Assembly: GCA_023662825.1 (NCBI GenBank)
Contig: JAMPIH010000001.1
Coordinates: 248,001 to 312,000 of the forward strand
DNA from: Bacteroides sp.
GTDB lineage: Bacteria > Bacteroidota > Bacteroidia > Bacteroidales > P3
Reading direction: 5' to 3'
Length of the DNA stretch: 64,000 bases
The notes under the pieces were generated by a model, which saw only the letters and a list, made by a program, of their open reading frames with translations, did no database searches and was not told the origin of the DNA. A program made the translations under genes and the position numbers. Positions 1 to 7,875 of the stretch are shown here, one piece after another. Every line of letters starts with the position of its first letter. Within the stretch, counting starts at the first letter, position 1.

Positions 1-795
1 CTCGCTCCGGCTACGCAGGCAACGGCTTCCCTCGGCATATTTCCGCATCAACGCCGCCACAGCCTGCTGTCCCTTATGGCCTTTGAGCCCGTTGAGCACC
101 TCCGACATCAGATCATCGTAAGAGGAAGCCACCTCGTTCACCATCACCGAGGCCATTACCGCCCAACGGAAAAGCCTGTGCGCGACAAAGAGGTTGGTGA
201 GGCCGATACCTGTCATCACCGCCGTGCCGTTGGTTACGGCCAGTCCCTCGCGAACACCGATTTCCATAGGCTTTATGCCGGTTTCCCTAAGCACGTCCGC
301 CGTGTCGCACCGTTTGCCTTGGTAAAAGACCTCGCCTTCGCCTATCAGGGCAAGGGCGATATGGGCCAACTGCACCAAATCGCCGCTGGCTCCCACACTG
401 CCGTGCTCGGGAACCACGGGAACGATGCCGGCGTTGATAAAATCGACCAGCACTTCCAACATTTGCGGACTCACGCCCGAATGTGCCTGCACGAATGTCT
501 GTACACGGGCAATCATGGCAGCGCGCACGCAGAGTTCGGGCAAAGGCCTGCCCGCCCCGGTGGCGTGGCTGCGGATAATGTTGTATTGAAGTTCCTTAAG
601 ATGACTGTCGTCGATGCGCCATTGCGCCATCGGCCCGAAGCCGGTATTGATGCCGTAAATCACCTTGTCTTTGGCAAAATCCTTTAGAAATTCGTGACAG
701 GCGGTTATTTTAGCCCTGTCCTGAAAAACTATCCTCTCTTGGCCATATAATATACGCTTGAACTCGTCAAGCGACAATTTCTCATGTGTTTCCAT
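1..795 (-). CDS. hutH: HAL/PAL-family aromatic amino acid ammonia-lyase, C-terminal part cut by window edge
   Basis: The first 265 codons are present and the gene runs off the left edge. Members of this family remove ammonia non-oxidatively from histidine (or Tyr/Phe) using an MIO cofactor made from an Ala-Ser-Gly triad. The triad is visible in GSVGASGDLVQLAH, and the N-terminal substrate loop YGINTGFGP is intact. The selectivity-switch position reads Ser-His (NIIRSHATG), which is the histidase type rather than the His-His of tyrosine lyases. Bacteroidota also use relatives in aryl-polyene/flexirubin pigment clusters, and the missing left flank would decide between the two. The ATG at 795 is the only in-frame start, and a TAACTTTG -7 box lies upstream. 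The family is certain; histidine specificity is inferred. Confidence 0.85.
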   Translation of the reverse strand, partial: METHEKLSLDEFKRILYGQERIVFQDRAKITACHEFLKDFAKDKVIYGINTGFGPMAQWRIDDSHLKELQYNIIRSHATGAGRPLPELCVRAAMIARVQTFVQAHSGVSPQMLEVLVDFINAGIVPVVPEHGSVGASGDLVQLAHIALALIGEGEVFYQGKRCDTADVLRETGIKPMEIGVREGLAVTNGTAVMTGIGLTNLFVAHRLFRWAVMASVMVNEVASSYDDLMSEVLNGLKGHKGQQAVAALMRKYAEGSRCLRSRSE

Positions 796-821
796 TTTCC
801 CAGCATACGCATCATGACTTG

Positions 822-829
822 CAAAGTTA
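822..829 (-). promoter_or_regulatory. -7 box upstream of the ammonia-lyase gene
   Basis: TAACTTTG on the minus strand matches the Bacteroidota TAnnTTTG element, 27 bases before the start codon at 795. No good -33 TTTG is seen at 19-21 bases. The rest of 796-965 is AT-rich and shows nothing else. Confidence 0.45.
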
Positions 830-965
830 CTAAAAATGTTATAATATTATAGGGGCTTTTAAAACATTTCACTGATAACTCTATAAATAAAACTTTCCAC
901 ATTACCGTTCCATGCGACCATATCAATTTTTCAACATTATCATTCTCACATTTTCGCATATCAGA

Positions 966-2081
966 CTAGTGGTCCATCAACCGCTCCCCGCCCATCTTCA
1001 ACAAGTCCGTTTCCTTGAGCAGGCGCAGAATCTTGCTTATCCGTTTTTCCGGCTGTTCGCCTGCCACCGGCAAGGAATCCTCGGGTTCTTCATATTCCGC
1101 CCTCATATAGGCCAGATATTCCTCATAGGTTCCGAATTTCTCCCGTACCGGCACTTCCACCACTGTGGGCTTATATTTCTCGGTCAACCGCCATTCCATT
1201 ACCGTGCCGTTGTTCTTCCAAAGGCTTTCGGCCACTTCCTCCAGCGTCTTGAAATAGCCGGTGTTCTTGTTCATGGCCAAATCATAAATGTCAAGCACTC
1301 CGTGCGCCATGGTTCCCGAAAGTTTGTTGCCATCGGAAGGATAGATGGTTACGGTCTTTCCGATACGCTGGCCCGTGGTGCTTGCCGCGCTGATCAGCGA
1401 ACGGCATATCTTATAGTTGGTCACGTACTTGGCGTTCTCTTTCTTGGCCGGATCCAGACATACCGACACCCCGATGCCGGCCGGGTCGAATGTAACCCCG
1501 GTAATGCCGTATTCGTAGGAAATAAGCTGGGTCAGGTTGCCGCCCAACGAATGGCCTGTATTCTCGATTCTAAAGCCTTTCCAATGCTCCTTTACCATCT
1601 GATAGAACTTGCGGGCAGAGGGATATTGCGTGCCGAACGCCCGCATTTCCCGCACCGACTGCGAGTCCCGTACCACCTCGGCCACCTTGTGAACCGGCCA
1701 CGACAGCCATTCCACGCCGGCAATCCGGGCATCCGCGAGTATATCCAGAATGTCGGTCGAAGCCGTTTCGGTGGCGAAATGGGTAAGGATAACCGTATTG
1801 TCGCGTTTATCGATAAACACCGCCCCGCCGTAGCCGGTAAGCGCGTCGCGGTAAAACCCGTTGGCATCCAAGGCGGCAAAATCCTTTTGAGGCACTTGCC
1901 GGATATACCACGGCAGCGAATAGGCGTCTCTCGTCTTGTCCAACGTGGACTCGGCAGCGCAATAGAGATAATCCAAAGGCGTTCTCGGCCCGTTCTGCCC
2001 CATCGCCCCAAGCCAACAGAACAGAAACGCCAGGAATAGGAACGCCCGTTTACAAACCCTGTTCTTCATAAGGTTCAACAT
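966..2081 (-). CDS. Secreted lipase-like alpha/beta-hydrolase
   Basis: A 371-residue protein with an N-terminal signal peptide (hydrophobic residues about 13-27, cleavage likely after AMG). The serine-hydrolase elbow GHSLGG lies at residues 176-181, so Ser178 would be the nucleophile, in a context (ENTGHSLGGNLTQL) typical of class 3/DUF2974 lipases. An Asp at 199 (TFDPAG) may be the acid. The substrate cannot be told from the sequence. There is no T9SS tail and no lipobox, so a periplasmic or exported location is inferred. Start codons at 2081 or 2069 are both possible; 2081 is the longer version. It is probably a single-gene unit. Confidence 0.75.
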   Translation of the reverse strand: MLNLMKNRVCKRAFLFLAFLFCWLGAMGQNGPRTPLDYLYCAAESTLDKTRDAYSLPWYIRQVPQKDFAALDANGFYRDALTGYGGAVFIDKRDNTVILTHFATETASTDILDILADARIAGVEWLSWPVHKVAEVVRDSQSVREMRAFGTQYPSARKFYQMVKEHWKGFRIENTGHSLGGNLTQLISYEYGITGVTFDPAGIGVSVCLDPAKKENAKYVTNYKICRSLISAASTTGQRIGKTVTIYPSDGNKLSGTMAHGVLDIYDLAMNKNTGYFKTLEEVAESLWKNNGTVMEWRLTEKYKPTVVEVPVREKFGTYEEYLAYMRAEYEEPEDSLPVAGEQPEKRISKILRLLKETDLLKMGGERLMDH

Positions 2082-2093
2082 AATGCGAATATA

Positions 2094-2122
2094 CGAAAAA
2101 AGGCCCGGCGGTGCCGAGCCTT
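2094..2122 (-). terminator. Intrinsic terminator after the T9SS protein gene
   Basis: On the minus strand AAGGCTCGGC and its partner GCCGGGCCTT form a short-loop hairpin followed by a run of Ts. It ends the cluster that runs from 6030 to 2144. Confidence 0.75.
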
Positions 2123-2143
2123 CCTTATAATCCGAATGGAGAA

Positions 2144-2830
2144 CTACCGTACCACCACGCGTTTTACGGCTTCCTTGCCGTTGGCGCGCACGCGGATAAA
2201 GTAGATACCGGCATTGTCAAGCTGCATGGAAGTCAAGCCGGCGGCCACTTCCATCTGCCTTACCACCTGACCGTTGGCGTTAAAGATTTCCACATTGGCA
2301 CGGGCGGGAACATTGAGGTTGAACACGCCGTTGGCGGGATTGGGATAAACGCTCACACCGGCCAGTTCGTTGCGTTCGATGGCCGTAACTTCTTTTTTGG
2401 GAACGAACTTAACTTTAAAATTCAGGCTCTCATTGGTTTTGGTATCTGTAAAAGTACAGCCGATAACTACCGAATCGTAATCCTTCAGCGGTATGATGGC
2501 AAGATGCACGTCTTCATCTTTTCCCAAGAAACCGTTCGCTTCAATTTCCAAAGGATCAATATCACTTATACTTCCAAAACATTGCCTTGCACAAAATTGA
2601 GGTATCGCAACATCTTCCGGCACCAAATCAGTATTAAAAACCGGCTGGAGACTCAATTCTTCGGAAGACGTGTTGGAAATCACCAGACGTAAAGCTAAAG
2701 AATCCAGTTCTATAGTTTCTCCCTCTGTAATGGTGTTGCCTCCTTTAACTTCCATCTTAAAGGTTTGCTGAGCCAATGCCAAGCCCATGCTTGCCAAAAC
2801 GGCTACTATCGAAACGACAATCTTTTTCAT
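2144..2830 (-). CDS. Secreted protein with T9SS type A sorting domain
   Basis: A 228-residue protein with a signal peptide (MKKIVVSIVAVLASMGLALA). Its C-terminal ~75 residues are a type IX secretion sorting domain: VYPNPANGVF, then FNANGQVV, then GIYFIRV and a basic end. The central ~130 residues resemble no family I recognise. They hold two cysteines in a FCARQCFG context, perhaps a disulfide. It is last in the cluster tlpA-like / DUF6029 / Omp28-like / this gene, 26 bases after the Omp28-like gene. Family knowledge says such proteins are exported through the Sov/Por translocon and trimmed at the surface. A cell-surface location is therefore well supported; the function is unknown. Confidence 0.85.
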   Translation of the reverse strand: MKKIVVSIVAVLASMGLALAQQTFKMEVKGGNTITEGETIELDSLALRLVISNTSSEELSLQPVFNTDLVPEDVAIPQFCARQCFGSISDIDPLEIEANGFLGKDEDVHLAIIPLKDYDSVVIGCTFTDTKTNESLNFKVKFVPKKEVTAIERNELAGVSVYPNPANGVFNLNVPARANVEIFNANGQVVRQMEVAAGLTSMQLDNAGIYFIRVRANGKEAVKRVVVR

Positions 2831-2856
2831 TTTTATTTTGTTTATTGGTTTATTGA

Positions 2857-3684
2857 TTACTGTATATGTGCATAAGCAGCCTGCAGCACACTACGTGTAC
2901 TTGCATTCACCACCGCAACCACCACGGCAAGATCTTGCACCTTCCATTCCCCACTAACGGTAGCTGTATATTGCTTTGTAAAATCGGTTCCTTCCGTGGG
3001 TGTTGCATCCGCTATCTTGTCGCCCCAAACATCATCGCTGACAACGGTTCTCAGAACATGATTATGCACATATTCCTTAAAATGTTGTCCATTGAGACCC
3101 TCCTGCTGCGTTACGATATTGTTTTCCACCAACATCACGATCACATTGATATCTCCGTTTTCAAGATAATCCTTTTTAAAATTACCGTTCACATTTACCT
3201 GCACACTCGAACCGCTCACCTTGACCGAAGCCGCCAGATTTACGTAATCGGAGGTTGTATCGTCAAACACTTCCTTAATCGCACCGCTCCACGATTGCCA
3301 ATTCAACTTTCCCCCACGGTTAACCAAACCTGTGGGAAGGCTGTTTATCTGAAATGCCGTAGCATAAGTCTGCGCGATTTCCGTACGCAAATCAGGATCA
3401 TCGTCTATCGGAAGTGTTGAACTAACCATCCCCTTGGGATGCATCTCGACAACCACCAACTTGTTGCCGTAAGCCGCCTGCAAGGTCTTGATTTCTTCGG
3501 CCGCCTCCGGACAGTTAACACATCTTACGCCAGTATAGTCTTCCAACAACACGCACCGATTGCTCTTTACCTCAACAACGCCTTGGTCTATCAAGCGATT
3601 GCCGTCCTTAATCTTGTCGCAGGAAATAAAACCGGCCAACAAGCCTACCAAAACCAAACCGCCTATATACTTTATCGTTTTCAT
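2857..3684 (-). CDS. Omp28-like outer-membrane lipoprotein with thioredoxin fold
   Basis: A 275-residue lipoprotein whose lipobox-like AGFISC puts the lipidated Cys near residue 22. The segment LEDYTGVRCVNCPEA carries a CVNC pair in the thioredoxin-fold position, and the following VVEMHPKG is typical of the Omp28 family. This suggests a redox or scaffold role in the envelope. Its neighbours are a TlpA-like thioredoxin and DUF6029, a gene order I know from other Bacteroidota. Known Omp28 proteins are surface antigens of unclear biochemical role. The start at 3684 gives a normal signal peptide and lies 17 bases after the DUF6029 stop. Confidence 0.8.
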   Translation of the reverse strand: MKTIKYIGGLVLVGLLAGFISCDKIKDGNRLIDQGVVEVKSNRCVLLEDYTGVRCVNCPEAAEEIKTLQAAYGNKLVVVEMHPKGMVSSTLPIDDDPDLRTEIAQTYATAFQINSLPTGLVNRGGKLNWQSWSGAIKEVFDDTTSDYVNLAASVKVSGSSVQVNVNGNFKKDYLENGDINVIVMLVENNIVTQQEGLNGQHFKEYVHNHVLRTVVSDDVWGDKIADATPTEGTDFTKQYTATVSGEWKVQDLAVVVAVVNASTRSVLQAAYAHIQ

Positions 3685-3701
3685 GAATGCTTTTTTTTAA
3701 A

Positions 3702-5411
3702 TTAGAACGAAGAACTCATGGTAAGCATCACCCCGTTCGAGGCCGGCATTTCGCGGCATACCCCGCCCGCACACATGATACCCTTGCGGATTTTACCATA
3801 CGAAAGCGAGATACGGGTGGCATCGTGGATATAGCCCGCCGACACGTAGTAGTAGTGCAGACGCATATCCTTGTCGTTGTTGCCCACGTTCCACTGGTCG
3901 GAAACCGACACGAACCAATTGGGAGCGAAAGTATATTCCAAAGTTCCCATCAGCCAATCCTGCTCTATCTGCTTGGTGTGCAGGTATTGCAGTTCCAGAC
4001 GCAGGGCGTGTTTCTTAAGGAACATATAGGTAAAGTCACCCACCACGGTGTGGATATACGCCTTGGGTTCGCCGTGCCCTTCCACCACTTCCTGATTGTA
4101 GCGTTCGAACATATACATCAAGGTCATCTTGAAGTTCTTGTTGAACTTGTGGGCGATTTCCAAGTTGGCGTCAATAAAATACACCTCATCGGCATTCATG
4201 TGGAACATCTTGGTCTTGTATCCGTATGTTCCCGGATCAGGCGTCAATGCACCCGGCGCACTAGTTATATCGGTTCTTTCGGGAGCGAAAGCCACGCTGG
4301 CGTTCACCTTTAAGTCAGTCCCGTATTTGCCGCCCAAGGCCGTTCCGCGCTTAAACTTATATTGCACGTCGGCCTGAAACGCCACCTCACCCAGCGACTG
4401 GCAGGCATAGGGATAAAGCGAGGCCAGACTATAGGCATGCTGGCGGGTCAGTGCCGGCATATAGTTGATAAGGCCGAAATTGCCCTGTTCGGTACGGTCG
4501 GCACGGTAACCCATATTGTCCACGCTCTTGGCCTGCAACAATATACCGAAACCACGCGTGGAGTAACCGGCATTCAACAACAACGCCTGACCGGGACGGA
4601 AGATATAGCCGTTTTCACCCGAAGGGTCATTGGCTTTATAAACATATTCACCACCGATTGTAAAACCATTGCTCTCCACATTCAGACGGGCAGCCGCCGA
4701 ACCCACGTTCTTGGGCAGACCTATTTTATACTGATGCATGCCGTCGTCCTGCTGCTGCATCACCATAATAGTCTGGTCGTCCTGGTATTTGGAAACGAAG
4801 CTACCGCCCAAGGTAATGCGCGTGCCCCAGTCCTGCATGGGCTTGATAAAGTCGTTGAAGGCCAGATCCAAGTCCACACCGCGAATCAATCCCACATGAT
4901 CCCAGAAGTGGCGCTGGGTTCCCACCAAACCTTTAATCGTAATACCCTTGGTGGGGGTGATAATGGCGCGAACCCCGCTGATGGCGTTGTCGAGGCCCAG
5001 GTTCCAATCTTGATAGGAACGCAGGATCATGCCCGAACCGAACTGTTCGTAGAACGAACCGGCGGTAACGTCGATGATGTCGCCGCTGAAGCGGGCAAAG
5101 TAATAGGGAACGCCCCAGCCGTCCAATTGTTCATCATAACCCAGCATCGGCTTGAAGTAGCCCTCGAAACGCGCACCCAACGAGAACTTGCCGTTGGTGT
5201 ACTGCAGATAGGCGAAACTGTTGCTTCTGAATTTTTCGGGTACTTCGGGAGCCCCGATCAGGGAGTCTTTGAAGTACATCTGGGCATCCAGCTGGATGTT
5301 CCCCGACAAGGTTCCGCGAGCCATGACCTCCTCGAACTTGCTTTGCGCGGAAGCCGCCGCACAAAAGGCAAGGCTGGCGAGAACAGCGGTAAATAGTCTT
5401 TTTTTCATCAC
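3702..5411 (-). CDS. DUF6029 family outer-membrane protein
   Basis: A 569-residue protein with a clear signal peptide (MMKKRLFTAVLASLAFCAAASAQ). The body is rich in alternating aromatic/polar strands and ends in a phenylalanine (MLTMSSSF), as expected for an outer-membrane beta-barrel. The segment ARFSGDIIDVTAGSFYEQFGSG is what I associate with DUF6029. Its role is unknown. Its constant company of a TlpA-like and an Omp28-like protein hints at envelope redox or cargo handling, which is inference. The start ATG-ATG-AAA is well placed, and the gap to the upstream gene is 112 bases. Confidence 0.8.
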   Translation of the reverse strand: MMKKRLFTAVLASLAFCAAASAQSKFEEVMARGTLSGNIQLDAQMYFKDSLIGAPEVPEKFRSNSFAYLQYTNGKFSLGARFEGYFKPMLGYDEQLDGWGVPYYFARFSGDIIDVTAGSFYEQFGSGMILRSYQDWNLGLDNAISGVRAIITPTKGITIKGLVGTQRHFWDHVGLIRGVDLDLAFNDFIKPMQDWGTRITLGGSFVSKYQDDQTIMVMQQQDDGMHQYKIGLPKNVGSAAARLNVESNGFTIGGEYVYKANDPSGENGYIFRPGQALLLNAGYSTRGFGILLQAKSVDNMGYRADRTEQGNFGLINYMPALTRQHAYSLASLYPYACQSLGEVAFQADVQYKFKRGTALGGKYGTDLKVNASVAFAPERTDITSAPGALTPDPGTYGYKTKMFHMNADEVYFIDANLEIAHKFNKNFKMTLMYMFERYNQEVVEGHGEPKAYIHTVVGDFTYMFLKKHALRLELQYLHTKQIEQDWLMGTLEYTFAPNWFVSVSDQWNVGNNDKDMRLHYYYVSAGYIHDATRISLSYGKIRKGIMCAGGVCREMPASNGVMLTMSSSF

Positions 5412-5523
5412 CGGCTACGATGTATAGGTTTAAGGGTAAGACACCTTATTGCGAAACCGGCTGCGCGGCGGCCTTACGTTTGGCCTTGCGCTCGCCGGCT
5501 CCCCAAATGGCGTTATATAACGT

Positions 5524-6030
5524 TCATTTCTGCTTGACTTCTTCTCCGGCGTTGAGGCGACGAACCACATCGATCAGTTCCTGTTCGCTGCCGTCGGAAT
5601 AGCCGTTGTGCTGAAACACCACGTTGCCCTTGCCGTCGATCACGAATACGTGCGGGGGGTTCACCACGTTCATGGCGCGCTTGAAGTCGCCGTTTTCGTC
5701 CAGCATCACCTCGAATTCCCAAGCCTGGGCGTTGGCCAGCGTCTTCACGCGGGCCGAGGAACGGGAGTCGTCGATCGAAACGGCATACATCTTCACACCC
5801 GTTTCGTCCACCCAATCCAGATAGGCATCGTTGATGGCGCTCATTTCTTTCAGGCAAGGCTTGCACCAAGTGGCCCAGAAGTTGATGATCATGGGCTTAC
5901 CGTCGTTGGTAAGCTCGGAAGTATTGATTTGCTTACCGTTCAGGTTCTTGATGTTTACCGAAGGCATCTGCTGGGCGAAGCAGGCGCAGGCGAACAATGC
6001 CACAACGGTGGATAACAGAAGTTTTTTCAT
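5524..6030 (-). CDS. TlpA/ResA-like periplasmic thioredoxin
   Basis: A 168-residue exported thioredoxin-fold protein (signal peptide MKKLLLSTVVALFACACFAQ). The active site is WCKPC (Cys56 and Cys59) within NFWATWCKPCLKEM. A cis-Pro-type loop follows near NPPHVFVID. It likely reduces or isomerises disulfides in the periplasm, perhaps of the Omp28-like partner encoded downstream. It is first in the cluster and has its own promoter in a perfect inverted repeat (6062-6089). Oddity: after the TGA stop the frame stays open for 25 more codons to a TAA at 5446-5448, and these encode a strongly basic tail (GERKAKRKAAAQ). Confidence 0.9.
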   Translation of the reverse strand: MKKLLLSTVVALFACACFAQQMPSVNIKNLNGKQINTSELTNDGKPMIINFWATWCKPCLKEMSAINDAYLDWVDETGVKMYAVSIDDSRSSARVKTLANAQAWEFEVMLDENGDFKRAMNVVNPPHVFVIDGKGNVVFQHNGYSDGSEQELIDVVRRLNAGEEVKQK

Positions 6031-6061
6031 GGCTTTGATTTTTTACATTTCCATACCCCAA

Positions 6062-6101
6062 ATATTGTTCGCAAAAATACGAACAATATCCGATATACAA
6101 A
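6062..6101 (-). promoter_or_regulatory. Promoter with perfect 10-bp dyad around the -7 box (tlpA-like gene)
   Basis: Reading the minus strand, TTTG (6098-6101), an 18-base spacer and TATTTTTG (6072-6079) make a good Bacteroidota promoter. The -7 box is exactly the 8-base loop between ATATTGTTCG and CGAACAATAT. A dimeric regulator bound there would cover the -7 element. The remainder of 6102-6242 shows no gene. Confidence 0.7.
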
Positions 6102-6242
6102 AATAAATATTTAACAAACTCTTTATATGCCTTTTACCTCATCCCCAAAACTTCTACCCGCTGTTCTCCGCCCTAAACACAGACTCTTTCTTAATGCAGA
6201 AAACAACCCCCTATGCATAAAAGGCACGCGAAGTTACAAAAA

Positions 6243-7373
6243 TTACACCAACTTATAACCGTAAAACCGCCCCTCATCCTTATTTTCCCACACGGTAAGC
6301 TTGCGGTCGGGCTTGAGGCCCACGAACTTGATCACCTCCGCTTCCGTGCTGAAAATCCATGCCTGGGCACCGGTATAATGGCGTTTGAGCACGTCGCCCA
6401 CCTCGGTGTAGAAGTCTTCGGCCTCGAAATTCTCGGGCGAACCGACCTTGGGCATACGGATCACGATGTGCCAGCCGGCGGTGTCTTCCAAGCCTTCGGG
6501 TTTGACACCCTGCATAAAGTCGGAAAGCTGCAGGTTCACGTCCAAATGCAGGCGGATTTTCTTTAAACGCGCTTCGGTCTCTTCCACTGCCAGACCATCG
6601 GAATCTATGGCGATGATCTCGCCCTGCGGGTCGCATATCTCCTTGATGGCGGCATCCTTTATCTCTTTCCAGAGGTTGGGGTCGAAGTCGTTCCAATACT
6701 GGAAGGAATAGCCTTTCCGGTAATAACCGGCCGGCATATTGCTGGCCTGCATGGCGGCCTCGATGGCCAGAAGCCCGTTGCCGCAGAAAGGAACCAGCAG
6801 GTTCTTGTCGGGTGTCCAGCCACTCAGGGCCAGCAAGCCCGAGGCCAGCACCTCGCTGAACGAATTCGAATGCGGTTTCTGATAGCCCCGGTTGTGCAGC
6901 GAGAGCCCCGAGGAATCGAGCAGCAGCTCGCAGTGGTTCCCGCGCATGAACAACTCCACGCGAATGGTGTAGAACTCGTTGTCGACGGTGGGGCGTTGGC
7001 CGAACACGCGGCGGAAACGGTCCACGATGGCATCCTTTATGCGCTGGGCGGCGAAGCGGGTGTTCGAGAACACCGAATCGATGCAGGTGGCGCTCAATGT
7101 CATGAGGGCGTCCACGGGAAAGATCTTCTCCCAGGGCACATCGTACACCTGGTCGTAGAGGTCGTCCTGAGTCTTGATGTCGAACGACTTGACGTTCCTA
7201 AGGATACGCAGTGCCGTGCGGCAGAGGTAGTTGGCTTTGTACAGCACCTTTTGGTTGCCTTCGAACAGTACGGCACGGTTCGCCTCCTTTACGTCGGTGG
7301 CGCCTAAGGCCTTCAGTTCTTTGGCTAAAACGGGTTCCAGTCCTTGCAGGGTCTTGGCTATGTAACTCGGCAT
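6243..7373 (-). CDS. THUMP-domain RlmL-like RNA methyltransferase homologue, catalytic motifs degraded
   Basis: A 376-residue protein with the ordered architecture of bacterial RlmL/TrmN-type 23S/tRNA methyltransferases: ferredoxin-like N-terminus (1-60), THUMP (about 60-155), then a Rossmann domain. The typical LHNRGYQK and the W-N-D-F-D insert are present. The two key motifs are altered. The SAM loop normally written DPxCGSGT reads VPFCGNGL at 194-201. The catalytic NPPYG reads RMPKV at 306-310. It may bind RNA without methylating, or be specialised; that is inference. It probably shares a transcript with the thioesterase 11 bases upstream. Confidence 0.85.
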   Translation of the reverse strand: MPSYIAKTLQGLEPVLAKELKALGATDVKEANRAVLFEGNQKVLYKANYLCRTALRILRNVKSFDIKTQDDLYDQVYDVPWEKIFPVDALMTLSATCIDSVFSNTRFAAQRIKDAIVDRFRRVFGQRPTVDNEFYTIRVELFMRGNHCELLLDSSGLSLHNRGYQKPHSNSFSEVLASGLLALSGWTPDKNLLVPFCGNGLLAIEAAMQASNMPAGYYRKGYSFQYWNDFDPNLWKEIKDAAIKEICDPQGEIIAIDSDGLAVEETEARLKKIRLHLDVNLQLSDFMQGVKPEGLEDTAGWHIVIRMPKVGSPENFEAEDFYTEVGDVLKRHYTGAQAWIFSTEAEVIKFVGLKPDRKLTVWENKDEGRFYGYKLV

Positions 7374-7384
7374 CGTCTAAAAAA

Positions 7385-7792
7385 TTATTCCAGTTCGCAC
7401 TTCTTCCTGTTCTCCTCGGCTTTCTGCATAAAAGGTTCTGCCATTACCGAAAACCTTTCGTGGCGCGCCGTGCCCACCACCGAGAGGGCGTCGCGCACCT
7501 CGATGTCGAACACCGTCTTGCGGCCTTCCACGCCCGCGAGCGTGGCCGTGCAGCTAAGTTTCATGCCGCACAGGTCGGCCTTGAGGTGCTTGAGGTCAAG
7601 GGCCACGCCCACCGTGGTCTCGCCCTGCTCCATATAGGGTTCCAGCAGCACGCAGGCGGTCCTTTCCATAAGCGCGGCCATGGCGGGCGTGGCATACACT
7701 TCCAGCGAGCCCGAACCATGCACGCAGGCCAGATCCTGAGGTTCCACCGTTTTATGCACCGTGGCCGTGAGGCCTTGTTGTATTTCTTTCAT
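7385..7792 (-). CDS. FlK-like hotdog-fold thioesterase
   Basis: A 135-residue single hotdog domain. GSLEVYATPAMAALMERTA is the helix and loop characteristic of fluoroacetyl-CoA thioesterase-like proteins. The candidate catalytic set is Thr of YATP, Glu of LMERT and His of LDLKHLKA. Members hydrolyse small acyl-CoAs, and the physiological substrate in gut Bacteroidota is not known to me. It lies 11 bases from the THUMP gene downstream and 83 bases after kbl, separated from kbl by a terminator, so it may have its own promoter. Confidence 0.85.
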   Translation of the reverse strand: MKEIQQGLTATVHKTVEPQDLACVHGSGSLEVYATPAMAALMERTACVLLEPYMEQGETTVGVALDLKHLKADLCGMKLSCTATLAGVEGRKTVFDIEVRDALSVVGTARHERFSVMAEPFMQKAEENRKKCELE

Positions 7793-7818
7793 CTTTCCGT
7801 TGTTTTACCGCCTTTAGT

Positions 7819-7855
7819 AAAAAAGCCGGCAACCACAAAAGTAGTTACCGGCTTT
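7819..7855 (-). terminator. Intrinsic terminator after kbl
   Basis: On the minus strand a stem AAAGCCGGTAAC / GTTGCCGGCTTT with a short loop is followed by a T run. It lies 21 bases beyond the kbl stop. Confidence 0.85.
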
Positions 7856-7875
7856 CAATATTGCAATTATCAGGA

